The notes: generated by a model from the letters alone, not told the origin. Positions 17,060 to 25,933 are shown, counted from the first letter of the stretch. The stretch: 64,000 nucleotides of DNA from Actinobacteria bacterium UBA2279 (GCA_002347365.1 DDWT01000012.1:60557-124556), one strand, 5' to 3'. Numbers and translations: made by a program.

Positions 17060-18151
17060 ATGGCAACGATAGAGAGCACTCCCCGGGCGGACGGCTTCCG
17101 GATGCCCGGGGAGTGGGAGCCACACTCCGGTACCTGGATGTTGTGGCCTCAGCGAAGCGACAACTGGCGCAACGGCGCCAAGCCCGCCCAGCGGGCATGG
17201 GTGGAGGTAGCAACCGCGATCGCACGCTTCGAGCAGGTGACGGTGGGCGCCAACCCCGACCAGTTCGAGAACGCCCGCGCGATGCTGCCCGACCATATCC
17301 GCGTGGTGGAGATGAGCAATAACGACTCGTGGATGCGCGACATCGGACCCAGTTTCGTGGTGAACGACAAGGGCGGTGTGCGCCTGGTCCACTGGCAGTT
17401 CAATGCCTGGGGTGGCCTGTACGATGGGTTGTACTTCCCGTGGGACAAAGACGAACTCGTTCCTCGCAAGATCGCCGAGATCGAGGGCATCGATAGGTAT
17501 CGTGCTCCACTCGTGATGGAGGGCGGCTCTATCCACGTCGACGGCGAAGGTACGGTCATAACGACCGAGGAGTGTCTGTTGTCGCCCGGACGGAACCCCG
17601 ACCTCACACGTGAGAAGATCGAGGCGTACCTGGCCGAGTATCTCGGCATCAGGAAGGTCATCTGGCTCAAGCGCGGCATCGATCCCGAGGAGACCAACGG
17701 GCACGTCGATGACGTCGCGTGCTTCGTACGTCCCGGCGTGGTGCTTGCCGGTTGGACCGACGATGAGAGCGACTGGCGGCGCGAGATCCTCGCCGAGAAT
17801 CTCGATATCCTCAAGAACGCCACCGACGCCGAGGGTCGTTCGCTCGAGGTCCATACGATCCCGATGCCCGGCACGATGACGTACTCCGCCGAGGAAGTGG
17901 CCGGTGTCGATGTCGTCGAGGGCACCATTCCCCGCGAAGAAGGGGACGATGTCCCGGCTTCGTACGTCAACTTCTACGTCTGCAACGGGGCCGTTGTTCT
18001 GCCGGTGTTCGGTGACCCGAGGGACGCAGAAGCTGTGAGCATCCTGCGAGGGCTCTTTCCCGACCGCGAGGTAGTCACGTTCCCGGGCCGGGAGATCGTT
18101 CTCGGCGGTGGCAACGTCCACTGCATCACTCAACAGCAGCCCAGAGGCTAG
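17060..18151 (+). CDS. aguA: Agmatine deiminase
   Basis: The 363-residue protein is a pentein-fold enzyme of the AguA family: MPGEWEPHSGTWMLWP at the start, NDSWMRDIGP, EGGSIHVDG, NGHVDD, and GGGNVHCITQQQP with catalytic Cys355. It converts agmatine to N-carbamoylputrescine and ammonia, feeding ptcA and arcC. It ends the operon and is followed by a strong hairpin terminator. The start is ATG 17060. Confidence 0.96.
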   Translation: MATIESTPRADGFRMPGEWEPHSGTWMLWPQRSDNWRNGAKPAQRAWVEVATAIARFEQVTVGANPDQFENARAMLPDHIRVVEMSNNDSWMRDIGPSFVVNDKGGVRLVHWQFNAWGGLYDGLYFPWDKDELVPRKIAEIEGIDRYRAPLVMEGGSIHVDGEGTVITTEECLLSPGRNPDLTREKIEAYLAEYLGIRKVIWLKRGIDPEETNGHVDDVACFVRPGVVLAGWTDDESDWRREILAENLDILKNATDAEGRSLEVHTIPMPGTMTYSAEEVAGVDVVEGTIPREEGDDVPASYVNFYVCNGAVVLPVFGDPRDAEAVSILRGLFPDREVVTFPGREIVLGGGNVHCITQQQPRG

Positions 18152-18161
18152 TGCTCCGAAA

Positions 18162-18194
18162 GAAAGGCCCCGCCGAGTCCGGGCGGGGCCTTTC
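18162..18194 (+). terminator. Rho-independent terminator of the agmatine operon
   Basis: A 13-bp perfect stem, GAAAGGCCCCGCC with GGCGGGGCCTTTC, across a 7-nt loop, begins 10 nt after the aguA stop and is followed by TTC. Confidence 0.85.
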
Positions 18195-18274
18195 TTCGAG
18201 AGCGGTCTTGGAGAGGGTTCGACCTTCACTCTCCTGCTGCCGGCGCGGTGCGCTCTGCTCGCGGGGGAGTCGGG

Positions 18275-18772
18275 CTAGATCTCGACCTCATCGGGACGAT
18301 GCCTCTCATCGACGAACCACTCGGCGTCGAAGTCACCATCGGCGATCCGTTCGATCGGCATCTTCATATAGCGGCCGGAGGCTTCCACAGCGACGCTGCC
18401 GTCCTCCAGCACGATCTCGCCCGTGCCCTCGAACAACCTGCTCGAGTCCTTCGTGATGCGCCCTATCGCTCTCACCTCGGAGTCGAGCGGGACCGGTTTG
18501 CGGAAGCGGACCGACAGCTCGACCGTGACACCCCATGCGTTGTGATCCCGGATGTTGATCGCTCTTCCGATGGTCTCGTCCAGGATGGTCGACGCGATTC
18601 CTCCGTGCAGGCGACCGGGGTAGCTCTGGTGTTGGTCGAGAGGAGTGAAGACGCCGAGAAGCGTGCCGTCTTCCAGCTCGTAGAAGCGAGCGTGCAGCCC
18701 CGCGTCGTTCTGCACTCCGCAAACCACGCACATGCGACTGATGTTCTGTGCGCCAACGACACGTTGCTTCAC
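18275..18772 (-). CDS. PaaI-type hotdog thioesterase
   Basis: The 165-residue protein has a hotdog fold with the PaaI/YbgC signature PGRLHGGIASTILDETIGR. An N-terminal CVVCG pair could bind a metal but is common in this subfamily. It would hydrolyse acyl-CoA thioesters, substrate unknown. Its ATG at 18772-18770 overlaps the stop of the upstream histidine kinase (ATGA), so the two are translated together. The coupling of a sensor with a thioesterase is unusual. Confidence 0.86.
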   Translation of the reverse strand: MKQRVVGAQNISRMCVVCGVQNDAGLHARFYELEDGTLLGVFTPLDQHQSYPGRLHGGIASTILDETIGRAINIRDHNAWGVTVELSVRFRKPVPLDSEVRAIGRITKDSSRLFEGTGEIVLEDGSVAVEASGRYMKMPIERIADGDFDAEWFVDERHRPDEVEI

Positions 18773-20532
18773 TCGGCGTCTCCAGCTTCAGCGATGTATT
18801 CGTCGACCATCGGGATATCCGGCAGCGTCAGGGTGAACGTCGAGCCGATGCCTGGTGTGCTCTCGAGCTGCAACATGCCCCCGAGAGCGGATGTGAGTCC
18901 TCGCGAGATGGCGAGTCCGAGTCCCGTACCCTCACGGGGTGCGTCGTCATCCTCGGCCTGCACGAACTCGCCGAAGATCCGCTCCTGGCGTTCGGGGACG
19001 ATGCCGGGGCCGCTGTCCGCGACTGCGAACGAAACGAGTCCGGGCGCGCTTCTGACGCTCAGCCTGACGAAGCCGGTTTCCGTGAACTTGATGGCGTTTC
19101 CGAGGAGATTCAGAAGTATCTGCCGCACTTTGAGCCGGTCGCAGGTCATCATGATGGCCTCTACTGACGTGCTCATGTCGAAGGTCAGTCCCTTGTCGGT
19201 CGCCTCGGGCTGCAGGGTGGCCATGGCCTCACCGGCGAGTTCCACCGCATCGAACTCGTGCATGTGGAGCTCGAGTCCGCTAGCTTCGATTCTCGAGAGG
19301 TCGAGCACGTCGTTGATCAAGGCCAGGAGGTGCCGACCGGAGGTGTTGATCATCTCGATCTGCTTGTCTTGTTCGGCGCTGAGAGGCCCGGCCATGCCTC
19401 GCCTGAGGATATCCGAGAACCCGATGATCGAGTTCAGGGGCGTTCTGAGTTCGTGACTCATGGCTCGCAGGAAGCGTGTCTTCGCCTCGTTCGCCTCGCG
19501 CAGCTCGGTGTTCGCAGCTTCGAGTTCTCTGGTGCGCTCTGCGACGAGTTCTTCCAGCTCCTCGCGGTACCTTCGCAACTCCTCTGTTCTCCGGATCTTC
19601 TCGGAGACATCGACGAGGGTGACCGCAACGGTGTCCGTGCCCGCATGGAACGCGGTCACCTCGAACATGCCTTCCACGCCTCCATCGTTGTAGGCGTATG
19701 AGTCCATGTGCCAGGTCCCGCCCTCCCGTGCCACACGTCGGTACACCGCCGGGATCCCGGCGTCGACAAGCGGCGGGAACGCGTCTTCGATCCGTTTGCC
19801 CTCGAGCGAATGGTGATCATAACCGATCATGCGACCAGCCGCCGGATTGGCCGAGACGAACAGGAGGTCGTCGCCCTCGATGCGATACAGGTACATGCCG
19901 AAGGGTGCGGAGTGCACGATCGCACGGTACCGCTCCTCGCTCTGCCTGAGAGCATCCTCGGATGCCGCTCGCTCCTGCTGATCCATTATGAGTCGACAGA
20001 CGAGCAGGAAGCCCAAAGGATAGAGCGCGATGACAGGGAGTGCGATCTGGCGTACCGCGGCTTCCCCGAGTCCTCCGGGGAGGGTACCGATCAGCAGCAC
20101 CATCACGACGTGGATCGTGAGCCCCAATGCCCACAGCGGCACCATACGCATGAGCCGGGGGCTGCGTTTTGAGAACTGCCTGAAGATCAGACCGAGAGCG
20201 GCCGACTCGAGAATCACGAGCACACCCATCAGCGTGCCGGCGCCACCGAGGTGGACACGATATGCCGCCGCCATGGCGGTGGCGATTCCCGCCACGAGTG
20301 TGCCCCCGAACAACCCGGCCACTCCCAGGATGATCGAACGGCCGTCGAAGATGACGCCTGGTGCCAGAGTCAGCGGGGTGGCCATAACGGTGATCGCGAC
20401 CAGACCGAACAGTACGCCCGAGAGAGCACGACGCGTGACCCCCCGCGTCCCCCATCGTCTCAAGATGAACTGCTGAAGAACACTCAGCGTGACCAGCAGT
20501 GCGATGTTGAGTATCAGAGGCAGTATGCTCAT
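18769..20532 (-). CDS. Hybrid-free sensor histidine kinase (5TMR-LYT, PAS, HisKA, HATPase)
   Basis: The 587-residue protein starts with a membrane region of about five helices resembling the 5TM-5TMR_LYT sensor (AGLFGGTLVAGIATAMAAAYR, GGAGTLMGVL). A PAS domain follows (about residues 200-320), a short coiled coil, a HisKA domain with SHELRTPLNSIIGFSDIL, and an ATPase domain with NLLGNAIKFT, DSGPGI and GTGLGLAISRGL. It autophosphorylates on the His of SHELRTP. There is no response regulator beside it. The start ATG 20532 follows GGGGTGA; the frame to 20691 overlaps the upstream gene and looks non-coding. It is in the same unit as a MOCOS-like aminotransferase and a thioesterase. Confidence 0.88.
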   Translation of the reverse strand: MSILPLILNIALLVTLSVLQQFILRRWGTRGVTRRALSGVLFGLVAITVMATPLTLAPGVIFDGRSIILGVAGLFGGTLVAGIATAMAAAYRVHLGGAGTLMGVLVILESAALGLIFRQFSKRSPRLMRMVPLWALGLTIHVVMVLLIGTLPGGLGEAAVRQIALPVIALYPLGFLLVCRLIMDQQERAASEDALRQSEERYRAIVHSAPFGMYLYRIEGDDLLFVSANPAAGRMIGYDHHSLEGKRIEDAFPPLVDAGIPAVYRRVAREGGTWHMDSYAYNDGGVEGMFEVTAFHAGTDTVAVTLVDVSEKIRRTEELRRYREELEELVAERTRELEAANTELREANEAKTRFLRAMSHELRTPLNSIIGFSDILRRGMAGPLSAEQDKQIEMINTSGRHLLALINDVLDLSRIEASGLELHMHEFDAVELAGEAMATLQPEATDKGLTFDMSTSVEAIMMTCDRLKVRQILLNLLGNAIKFTETGFVRLSVRSAPGLVSFAVADSGPGIVPERQERIFGEFVQAEDDDAPREGTGLGLAISRGLTSALGGMLQLESTPGIGSTFTLTLPDIPMVDEYIAEAGDAE

Positions 20533-20548
20533 GCTCACCCCACGATCA

Positions 20549-22009
20549 TCATAGCTCTTGCGGCCCCACATCTGACGAGTCCCGGTCTTTGAAACCGATC
20601 GCGAATCGCAAGAAGCGGTGGACGTCTGCGAAGTTGGAGGCCAGTCCCAACGACAAGCGGATGGTGTTCGGGACCTTGCCAGTGGAGTCATGGATGAGGC
20701 GCTGGCAGTCCGTCAACGTGACCGGTACATCGGGCTCTTCGAAGCACCCTGCCATTTCGTCCCGGGAGATCTCGTGAGCGACTTCTCCGTCGCCCGGGTT
20801 GCAGAAGCAGCCTGTCCGCAGCGATATGTGCTGCTGGCCGGCGAGGGTCTCGATCCGCCGGACGTCGTAGACCGCTCCGGCGGGATCGAGCAGGTAGAAC
20901 GCGATCGTGGATCCGCGGTCCTGCATGTCTCCGGGGCCGAACAAGCGCACCATCGGCGATCCGTTGCTATGCCGCATGGAGGTCATCTCGGCGAGCAGCC
21001 AGCCGGCGAGTGTCGCGACCCGTGTGTGGATCGCGTCGATGCCTATGCGCTGAAGATGGCGCAGCCCGATCGTCACCGCGGGCAGCCCGAGATAGTCGAC
21101 CGTACCGTCCTCGAACCCGGTGTGACCGGGTGCCAGGTGGTACCAGCCGGAGTCCTGGACGGATGCAAGAGTGATGGTGCCACCTGCGAACCAGGGTCGC
21201 TGGAGTTTCGCGAGCGCAGTCCGCCGGGCGATGAGCGCGCCCACCCCGGTGGGGTAGCCGAACATCTTATAGAACGACAGCGGCACGAAATCCGGGTGCA
21301 CCCGGGACAGATCGAGCGGGTTAGTGGGGACGAATGCGGCACTGTCGAGCAGGACGTCCCAGCCAAGTCCCTGCGCGCGATCGATCCACTCAAGGGGGTG
21401 TTGCACACCGCTGAAGTTGGACTGTGCGGGGTAGGCGAACAACTTGTGAGGGCAACTCGTCTGCTGCGTGAGGCCGCGTTCTATGAGCTCGGCGTCGAGT
21501 CGCAGCTCCGGTTGGCGGACGGGAACGTACACCACGTCAGCTCCGCCACGTCGTGCGAACTCACGAATGCCGTTGACCGAATTGTGGTTGTCATAGCTCA
21601 CCAGATAGCAAGACCCCTGCTCGAAGGGGTACGACTCACCCACAAGCTTGAGCGCGTGGCTCGCATTGAGCGTGAAGATGACGTCATATTCGGCGGGGTC
21701 TGCGTTGAAGAACGTCAGGACGGCGTCGCGTGCCTCCTCGATGAGCGCAGTCGCCGCGAGGGAACTGGGATTGTGCGAGTGCGGATTGCCGTAGATGCCC
21801 CCGGCCAGCAGGTTCCGATGCGCTTCGAGCTGTGAATCGGCATACAATCCGCCCCCGGTGTAGTCCAGATACACGTGGTCGAGCCGGTCGAGACGGGAAT
21901 AGTCGTGTGCACGGAGTGCATCCATGTGTGCAGTCTCGGCGTAATCGGGATAATGCTCCAGGAATCCGGCGAAGGCGCTATCGAAACGTGCGTCGTTGTA
22001 AGCGGTCAT
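20549..22009 (-). CDS. Molybdenum cofactor sulfurase-like class V aminotransferase
   Basis: The 486-residue protein is a PLP enzyme of the class V (NifS/MOCOS) group. YLDYTGGGLYADSQ and IYGNPHSHNPSS are typical of MOCOS N-terminal domains. SFYKMFGYPTGVGALIAR carries the PLP lysine, and LRTGCFCNPG carries the candidate sulfur-carrying cysteines. It has no MOSC domain. MOCOS proteins load sulfur onto molybdenum cofactor, but a free-standing domain could be a cysteine desulfurase with another acceptor. The histidine kinase starts 16 nt after its stop. Confidence 0.82.
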   Translation of the reverse strand: MTAYNDARFDSAFAGFLEHYPDYAETAHMDALRAHDYSRLDRLDHVYLDYTGGGLYADSQLEAHRNLLAGGIYGNPHSHNPSSLAATALIEEARDAVLTFFNADPAEYDVIFTLNASHALKLVGESYPFEQGSCYLVSYDNHNSVNGIREFARRGGADVVYVPVRQPELRLDAELIERGLTQQTSCPHKLFAYPAQSNFSGVQHPLEWIDRAQGLGWDVLLDSAAFVPTNPLDLSRVHPDFVPLSFYKMFGYPTGVGALIARRTALAKLQRPWFAGGTITLASVQDSGWYHLAPGHTGFEDGTVDYLGLPAVTIGLRHLQRIGIDAIHTRVATLAGWLLAEMTSMRHSNGSPMVRLFGPGDMQDRGSTIAFYLLDPAGAVYDVRRIETLAGQQHISLRTGCFCNPGDGEVAHEISRDEMAGCFEEPDVPVTLTDCQRLIHDSTGKVPNTIRLSLGLASNFADVHRFLRFAIGFKDRDSSDVGPQEL

Positions 22010-22243
22010 CGAGCCTCCGTGTCACGGCGTATGCACGCTCAATCATAGCGCGGTTGGCGAACGCTGTGACGCCCGCTGCCCTGCTTGCTGCTGCTAGTAT
22101 GGTAGGTACAGTGAATGCAACCTCCAAGGTGGAGCATCGGAGGCATGATGCGACGCTTCTCGCGACCGATACTGATTCGCGGCAGCCGGAGCTTGAACCT
22201 GTCTGCAGAGAGCGCTGATCGAGGGATCATCGACCCGCATACC

Positions 22244-22254
22244 AAGGAGGTATC
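22244..22254 (+). promoter_or_regulatory. tdk ribosome binding site inside a small hairpin
   Basis: AAGGAGG (22244-22250) is flanked by ATACC and GGTAT, which can pair and place AAGGA in a 5-nt loop. It fixes the GTG start at 22255. The 245-nt gap 22010-22254 holds the divergent promoters and no gene that I can support. Confidence 0.4.
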
Positions 22255-22827
22255 GTGTCCGAGAACTATGGTCGACTGCATGTGATAGCCGGCTGCATGA
22301 GCAGCGGCAAGACCGGTGAGCTTATCCGGCTGCTCTCACGCCACGCGGTCATCGGTGACACCATGGTCATCTTCAAGCATTCGGTCGATTCCCGTGACGG
22401 CTGCAAGGCGCGGTCGCGGCTCGGTACCGAGATGGAGGCCCGTGTCGTATCCGGTCCTGCCGAGATAACCGGGGACGACTGCCGGGTCGTTGCCATCGAG
22501 GAAGCGCAGTTCTTCGGAGACGGCCTGGCCCCCAAAGTCCGCGAGCTGCTGGCGGAGGGTCGCGAGGTCTATGTGACCGGACTGAACCAGGACTTCCGTG
22601 GTGAGCCGTTCGGCGTGATGCCGGCACTCATGGCGCTGGCCGATGAACTCTCGCTGCTGACCGCCATCTGTCAGCGCTGTCACGGCGTTGCCACGCGCAC
22701 GCAGCGCGTGGTCGATGGCGCCCCTGCGTCCTGGGATTCACCCACCGTTCTCGTGGGCGGTGCCGACTACTATGAGGCCCGATGCCCGGACTGCCACGAG
22801 GTTCCCGGAAAGCCGGAGGGGTACTGA
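22255..22827 (+). CDS. tdk: Thymidine kinase
   Basis: The 190-residue type II thymidine kinase has the P-loop GCMSSGKT (residues 13-20), IEEAQFF (DEAQF-type catalytic Glu), and GLNQDFRGEPFG lasso region. A zinc site is formed by CQRC and CPDC. It phosphorylates thymidine in salvage. GTG 22255 is set by AAGGAGG. It leads a tight five-gene unit: its stop overlaps the arcA start by one base (TGATG). Confidence 0.95.
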   Translation: MSENYGRLHVIAGCMSSGKTGELIRLLSRHAVIGDTMVIFKHSVDSRDGCKARSRLGTEMEARVVSGPAEITGDDCRVVAIEEAQFFGDGLAPKVRELLAEGREVYVTGLNQDFRGEPFGVMPALMALADELSLLTAICQRCHGVATRTQRVVDGAPASWDSPTVLVGGADYYEARCPDCHEVPGKPEGY

Positions 22828-24089
22828 TGCAGATCGGCGTTCACTCAGAGGTCGGCACGCTCCGTACGGTGATGGTCCATCGTCCGGGACTCGCGCTGGA
22901 GCGGCTCACTCCCTCGAATCGTCAGGACTTCCTGTTCGATGATCTCGTGTGGGTGGACAGAGCGCAGCGCGAACACGATGCGTTCTGCGATGCGCTCCGT
23001 AGCCGCGGTGCAGAGGTGCTCGATCTGCACACGCTTCTTGCCGAGACCCTCGAAGCGTCCCAGGAAGCGCGGCGCTTCGTGGTCGAGCGCGCCGTCTCGT
23101 CGTTCACCGTTGGCCTATCCCTTGTCGCCGAGCTGCGCGCGTTTCTCGTGGACCTTCCGGCTTCCCGCCTCGCCAGCGCGCTTGTCGGCGGACTGCTTCT
23201 CTCGGAGACCGAAGGCATCGACCATGACGCGCTCCAGCGCCACTCCCTTGGCGCGATGATGGCAGGCCCGGCCACGTTCGTTCTGCCGCCGCTGCCCAAC
23301 ACCATGTTCACACGCGACTCGAGCGCATGGCTCTACGGGGGCGTCGTTCTGCCGCCCCTGTTCTGGCACGCGCGTCGCCTGGAGGTCATCAACGTCTCCA
23401 CGATCTACCGTTTCCACCCGCGCTTCACCGGCGCCGATTTCTCGTTCTGGTATCCGCCGTCGGGTGATGCCGAGCGCTTCGCGGTCGAGGACTTCGGCCA
23501 GGGCATATCGCTCGAGGGTGGCGATATCATGCCGATCGGCAACAAGACGGTACTCGTGGGCATGGGCGAGCGATCGACCGGTCGTATGGTCGAGCATCTG
23601 GCGCGAGCGCTGTTCACTGCCGGTTCCGCCGAGAGGATCATCGCCTGCCGCATGCCACAGAATCGTGCGTACATGCATGTGGACACCGTGCTCGGCTTCC
23701 TGGATCGCGATGCAGTGACGCTGTACCCGCCGGTCATCGAATCGATGAAGGTGTACAGCATCCGGCCCGGCGATGCTCCGGATGCCTTTGAGATCACCGA
23801 GGAGAGAGATCTGCTCTCGGCTCTGTCGGATGCACTTGGTGTCGCCAGGATGCGCGTCGTCCCCACAGGCGGCGATAGCTTCCAGGCAGCGCGCGAGCAG
23901 TGGGACGACGGCAACAACATCGTCGCGCTCGAGCCCGGCGTGGTCGTCGGCTACTCGAAGAACTCGCACACCAACGCGCGGCTGCGCGCGGCGGGTATAG
24001 AAGTCATCGAGGTCGAGGGCTCCGAACTCGGCAAGGGGCGCGGCGGATGTCACTGCATGACCTGCCCCATATCGCGCGACGGAATCTAG
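22827..24089 (+). CDS. arcA: Arginine deiminase
   Basis: The 420-residue protein matches arginine deiminase over its length: VHSEVGTLRTVMVHRPG, MFTRDSSAW, LEGGDI, HVDTVLGFLD, and GRGGCHCMTCPI with catalytic Cys410. It converts arginine to citrulline and ammonia. ATG 22827 follows GGAGGGG. There is no ornithine carbamoyltransferase in the window, so the fate of citrulline is open, though arcC is 8 kb away and ptcA could take on the role. Its place beside tdk is not a known arrangement. Confidence 0.95.
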   Translation: MQIGVHSEVGTLRTVMVHRPGLALERLTPSNRQDFLFDDLVWVDRAQREHDAFCDALRSRGAEVLDLHTLLAETLEASQEARRFVVERAVSSFTVGLSLVAELRAFLVDLPASRLASALVGGLLLSETEGIDHDALQRHSLGAMMAGPATFVLPPLPNTMFTRDSSAWLYGGVVLPPLFWHARRLEVINVSTIYRFHPRFTGADFSFWYPPSGDAERFAVEDFGQGISLEGGDIMPIGNKTVLVGMGERSTGRMVEHLARALFTAGSAERIIACRMPQNRAYMHVDTVLGFLDRDAVTLYPPVIESMKVYSIRPGDAPDAFEITEERDLLSALSDALGVARMRVVPTGGDSFQAAREQWDDGNNIVALEPGVVVGYSKNSHTNARLRAAGIEVIEVEGSELGKGRGGCHCMTCPISRDGI

Positions 24090-24101
24090 GAAGGAGCCGC
24101 T

Positions 24102-24413
24102 ATGAGCAGCGGTGACGTGAGCGTCAAGATGTTCGGCGTGCTGCAGGCGTTACGAAAGCAGCGTGACCTGCCGAGTGTCGTATCGGTCTACGTGCCTGCG
24201 GATGGTGTTCCCGCTCACCATATCGCTGTCGATCTCGGACTCCCGCTGGATCAGATAGAGGGCGTCTTCTGCAACCACACCGTATACGGCGTTGACCGCA
24301 TCATCCGACCGGGCGACGAAGTGGCTTTTGTGCCGTACGGTACGCCGGGCCCTCACCGGTACTTCCTCGGCCTGTACAAGGCGGGCAAGAGCAGCAATCC
24401 GGAGTCTGAATGA
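24102..24413 (+). CDS. MoaD/ThiS-like beta-grasp protein
   Basis: The 103-residue protein has the beta-grasp pattern: a VSVKMFGVLQALR first strand and turn, then IRPGDEVAFVPYG near the end. It resembles the ubiquitin-like domain of Mut7-C and MoaD families. The C-terminus (KSSNPESE) lacks the Gly-Gly used for sulfur transfer, so it is not an ordinary sulfur carrier. AAGGAGCC lies before ATG 24102. The next gene's ATG overlaps its stop (ATGA). Confidence 0.62.
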   Translation: MSSGDVSVKMFGVLQALRKQRDLPSVVSVYVPADGVPAHHIAVDLGLPLDQIEGVFCNHTVYGVDRIIRPGDEVAFVPYGTPGPHRYFLGLYKAGKSSNPESE

Positions 24414-25204
24414 CCATGCAGGTGATCGACTTCCACACGCATGTCTTCCGCGATGATGTCGCGGCTGCGGCGGTGAGCGCCCTGGAGTCCAAGGGCACTC
24501 TGTGCGCAGTCTACGACGGCACGGTTCGCGGTCTTGTCCGCGCGATGTCACGGTCAGGCGTAGATATCTCGGTGATCCAGCCGGTTGCGACCAAGGCCAG
24601 CCAGGTCCGCTCCATCAACGATTGGGTGGCGTCGACGGATGATCCCCGGATCATCCCTTTCGGAGCCATGCACCCCGATCTCGAGGACCCGCTTGCCGAG
24701 ATCGTGCGGATGGCGGCACTCGGCCTGCGGGGCTTCAAGATGCATCCGGAGCATCAGAGCTTTGCGCCCGATGAGGAGCGTCTTGCCCCGATCTATGTGG
24801 CGGCTGAGGCCTACGGCATGATCGTGTTGTTCCATGCCGGAGCGGATGAGATCCACTCGACGGTGCACGGTACTCCGCGCGCGTTCGCCGGGATGCTCGA
24901 CGAGTATCCCGGACTCACCGTGGTGCTCGCACACATGGGCGGCTATCGGCAGTGGCCCGAGATCACCGATGTGCTCGCCGGTCGCGATGTCTACTTCGAC
25001 ACTGCATACACGCTGGGCCACCTTCCCGATGACGAGTTTGTCGCGCTTGTGAGGAAGCACGGCGTCGAGCGTGTGCTCTTCGGCAGCGACGGACCGTGGA
25101 CCGATCAGGCGGTCGAACTCGAGCATCTGCGCTCGCTTCCGTTCTCCGCCGAGGAGATCGACGCCATCTGTGGCGGCAACGCCCAGCGCCTCCTCGGAAC
25201 GTGA
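24410..25204 (+). CDS. Amidohydrolase-family metal hydrolase
   Basis: The 264-residue protein has an amidohydrolase-2 TIM barrel: FHTHVF (two metal His), FGAMHPDLEDP, GFKMHPEHQ, LFHAGADE, VLAHMGG and FGSDGPW. This set is typical of predicted TIM-barrel hydrolases and decarboxylases. It would bind one or two metal ions and hydrolyse an unknown small substrate. ATG 24410 overlaps the preceding stop; ATG 24416 is an alternative. Confidence 0.82.
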   Translation: MTMQVIDFHTHVFRDDVAAAAVSALESKGTLCAVYDGTVRGLVRAMSRSGVDISVIQPVATKASQVRSINDWVASTDDPRIIPFGAMHPDLEDPLAEIVRMAALGLRGFKMHPEHQSFAPDEERLAPIYVAAEAYGMIVLFHAGADEIHSTVHGTPRAFAGMLDEYPGLTVVLAHMGGYRQWPEITDVLAGRDVYFDTAYTLGHLPDDEFVALVRKHGVERVLFGSDGPWTDQAVELEHLRSLPFSAEEIDAICGGNAQRLLGT

Positions 25205-25207
25205 CCG

Positions 25208-25933
25208 ATGTCGCCTGTGCCGTTCGACTACTCCATCTGCAAGAGTCCAAAAGCTCGTCACGTCCGGATTCGCGTCTCGCTGTCCGACGGCCTGGTGGTG
25301 GTCGTCCCGCGAGGGTTTCCCGCTGCCCGTGTACCGGCGTTGCTCGAAACGCGTCGCGGCTGGATCGAGCGCGCCCTGGAACGCGTGCGCATCCAGCGTG
25401 AGGAGCGTGCGAAGCAGGCGGCTGCGGGCCCCCCTGTCGTTCTAGCGCTACCTGCGCTGGGCGAGGAGTGGGATGTCGAGTACCGACCGACGGAAGCGTC
25501 CGGCGTCTCGGTCCGCGAGCGTCCCGGCAGGCGGCTCGTGGTTTCCGGAGCGATCGATGATGCCGAGGCGACCCGGAACGCTATCCGCCGCTGGCTTGCC
25601 AGACGCGCGAAGGCGACGCTCGCACCCAGGTTGCTCGCACTTGCGGCCGAGCACGACTACCCGGTGAAGCGTGTGACGATGCGATGGCAGCGCTCCCGCT
25701 GGGGAAGCTGCTCGCCGAGCGGAACCATCAGCCTCAATGCCCAGTTGCTGTTCTTGCCGAGCCGACTGGCCGAATATGTGGTCCTTCACGAGCTGTGTCA
25801 CACCGTCCGCCTGGATCACTCTGCGGCATTCTGGAGGGTGCTCGCGGGGCATGAGCCTCGATACGAGACGCTGAGGCGCGAGCTGCGGAAAGCCGGTTGG
25901 TCGCACGTGCCCGGATGGCTCCTATCTGAATGA
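25208..25933 (+). CDS. YgjP-like (DUF45) zinc metalloprotease
   Basis: The 241-residue protein has the YgjP/WLM pattern: an N-terminal strand domain, RWQRSRWGSCSPSGTISLN, and VVLHELCHTVRLDHSAAFW with the HExxH zinc site. It starts 3 nt after the amidohydrolase and ends the five-gene tdk unit. Members are cytoplasmic proteases of poorly known targets. Confidence 0.88.
   Translation: MSPVPFDYSICKSPKARHVRIRVSLSDGLVVVVPRGFPAARVPALLETRRGWIERALERVRIQREERAKQAAAGPPVVLALPALGEEWDVEYRPTEASGVSVRERPGRRLVVSGAIDDAEATRNAIRRWLARRAKATLAPRLLALAAEHDYPVKRVTMRWQRSRWGSCSPSGTISLNAQLLFLPSRLAEYVVLHELCHTVRLDHSAAFWRVLAGHEPRYETLRRELRKAGWSHVPGWLLSE

Noticed and set aside
16952..18229. A 425-codon minus-strand frame across aguA
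   Set aside because: Antisense to a fully supported aguA and covers its terminator.
20618..21835. A 405-codon plus-strand frame across the MOCOS-like gene
   Set aside because: Antisense to a well-supported PLP enzyme; no domain and no ribosome site.
24102..24413. Active MoaD or ThiS sulfur carrier
   Set aside because: The C-terminal Gly-Gly is missing.
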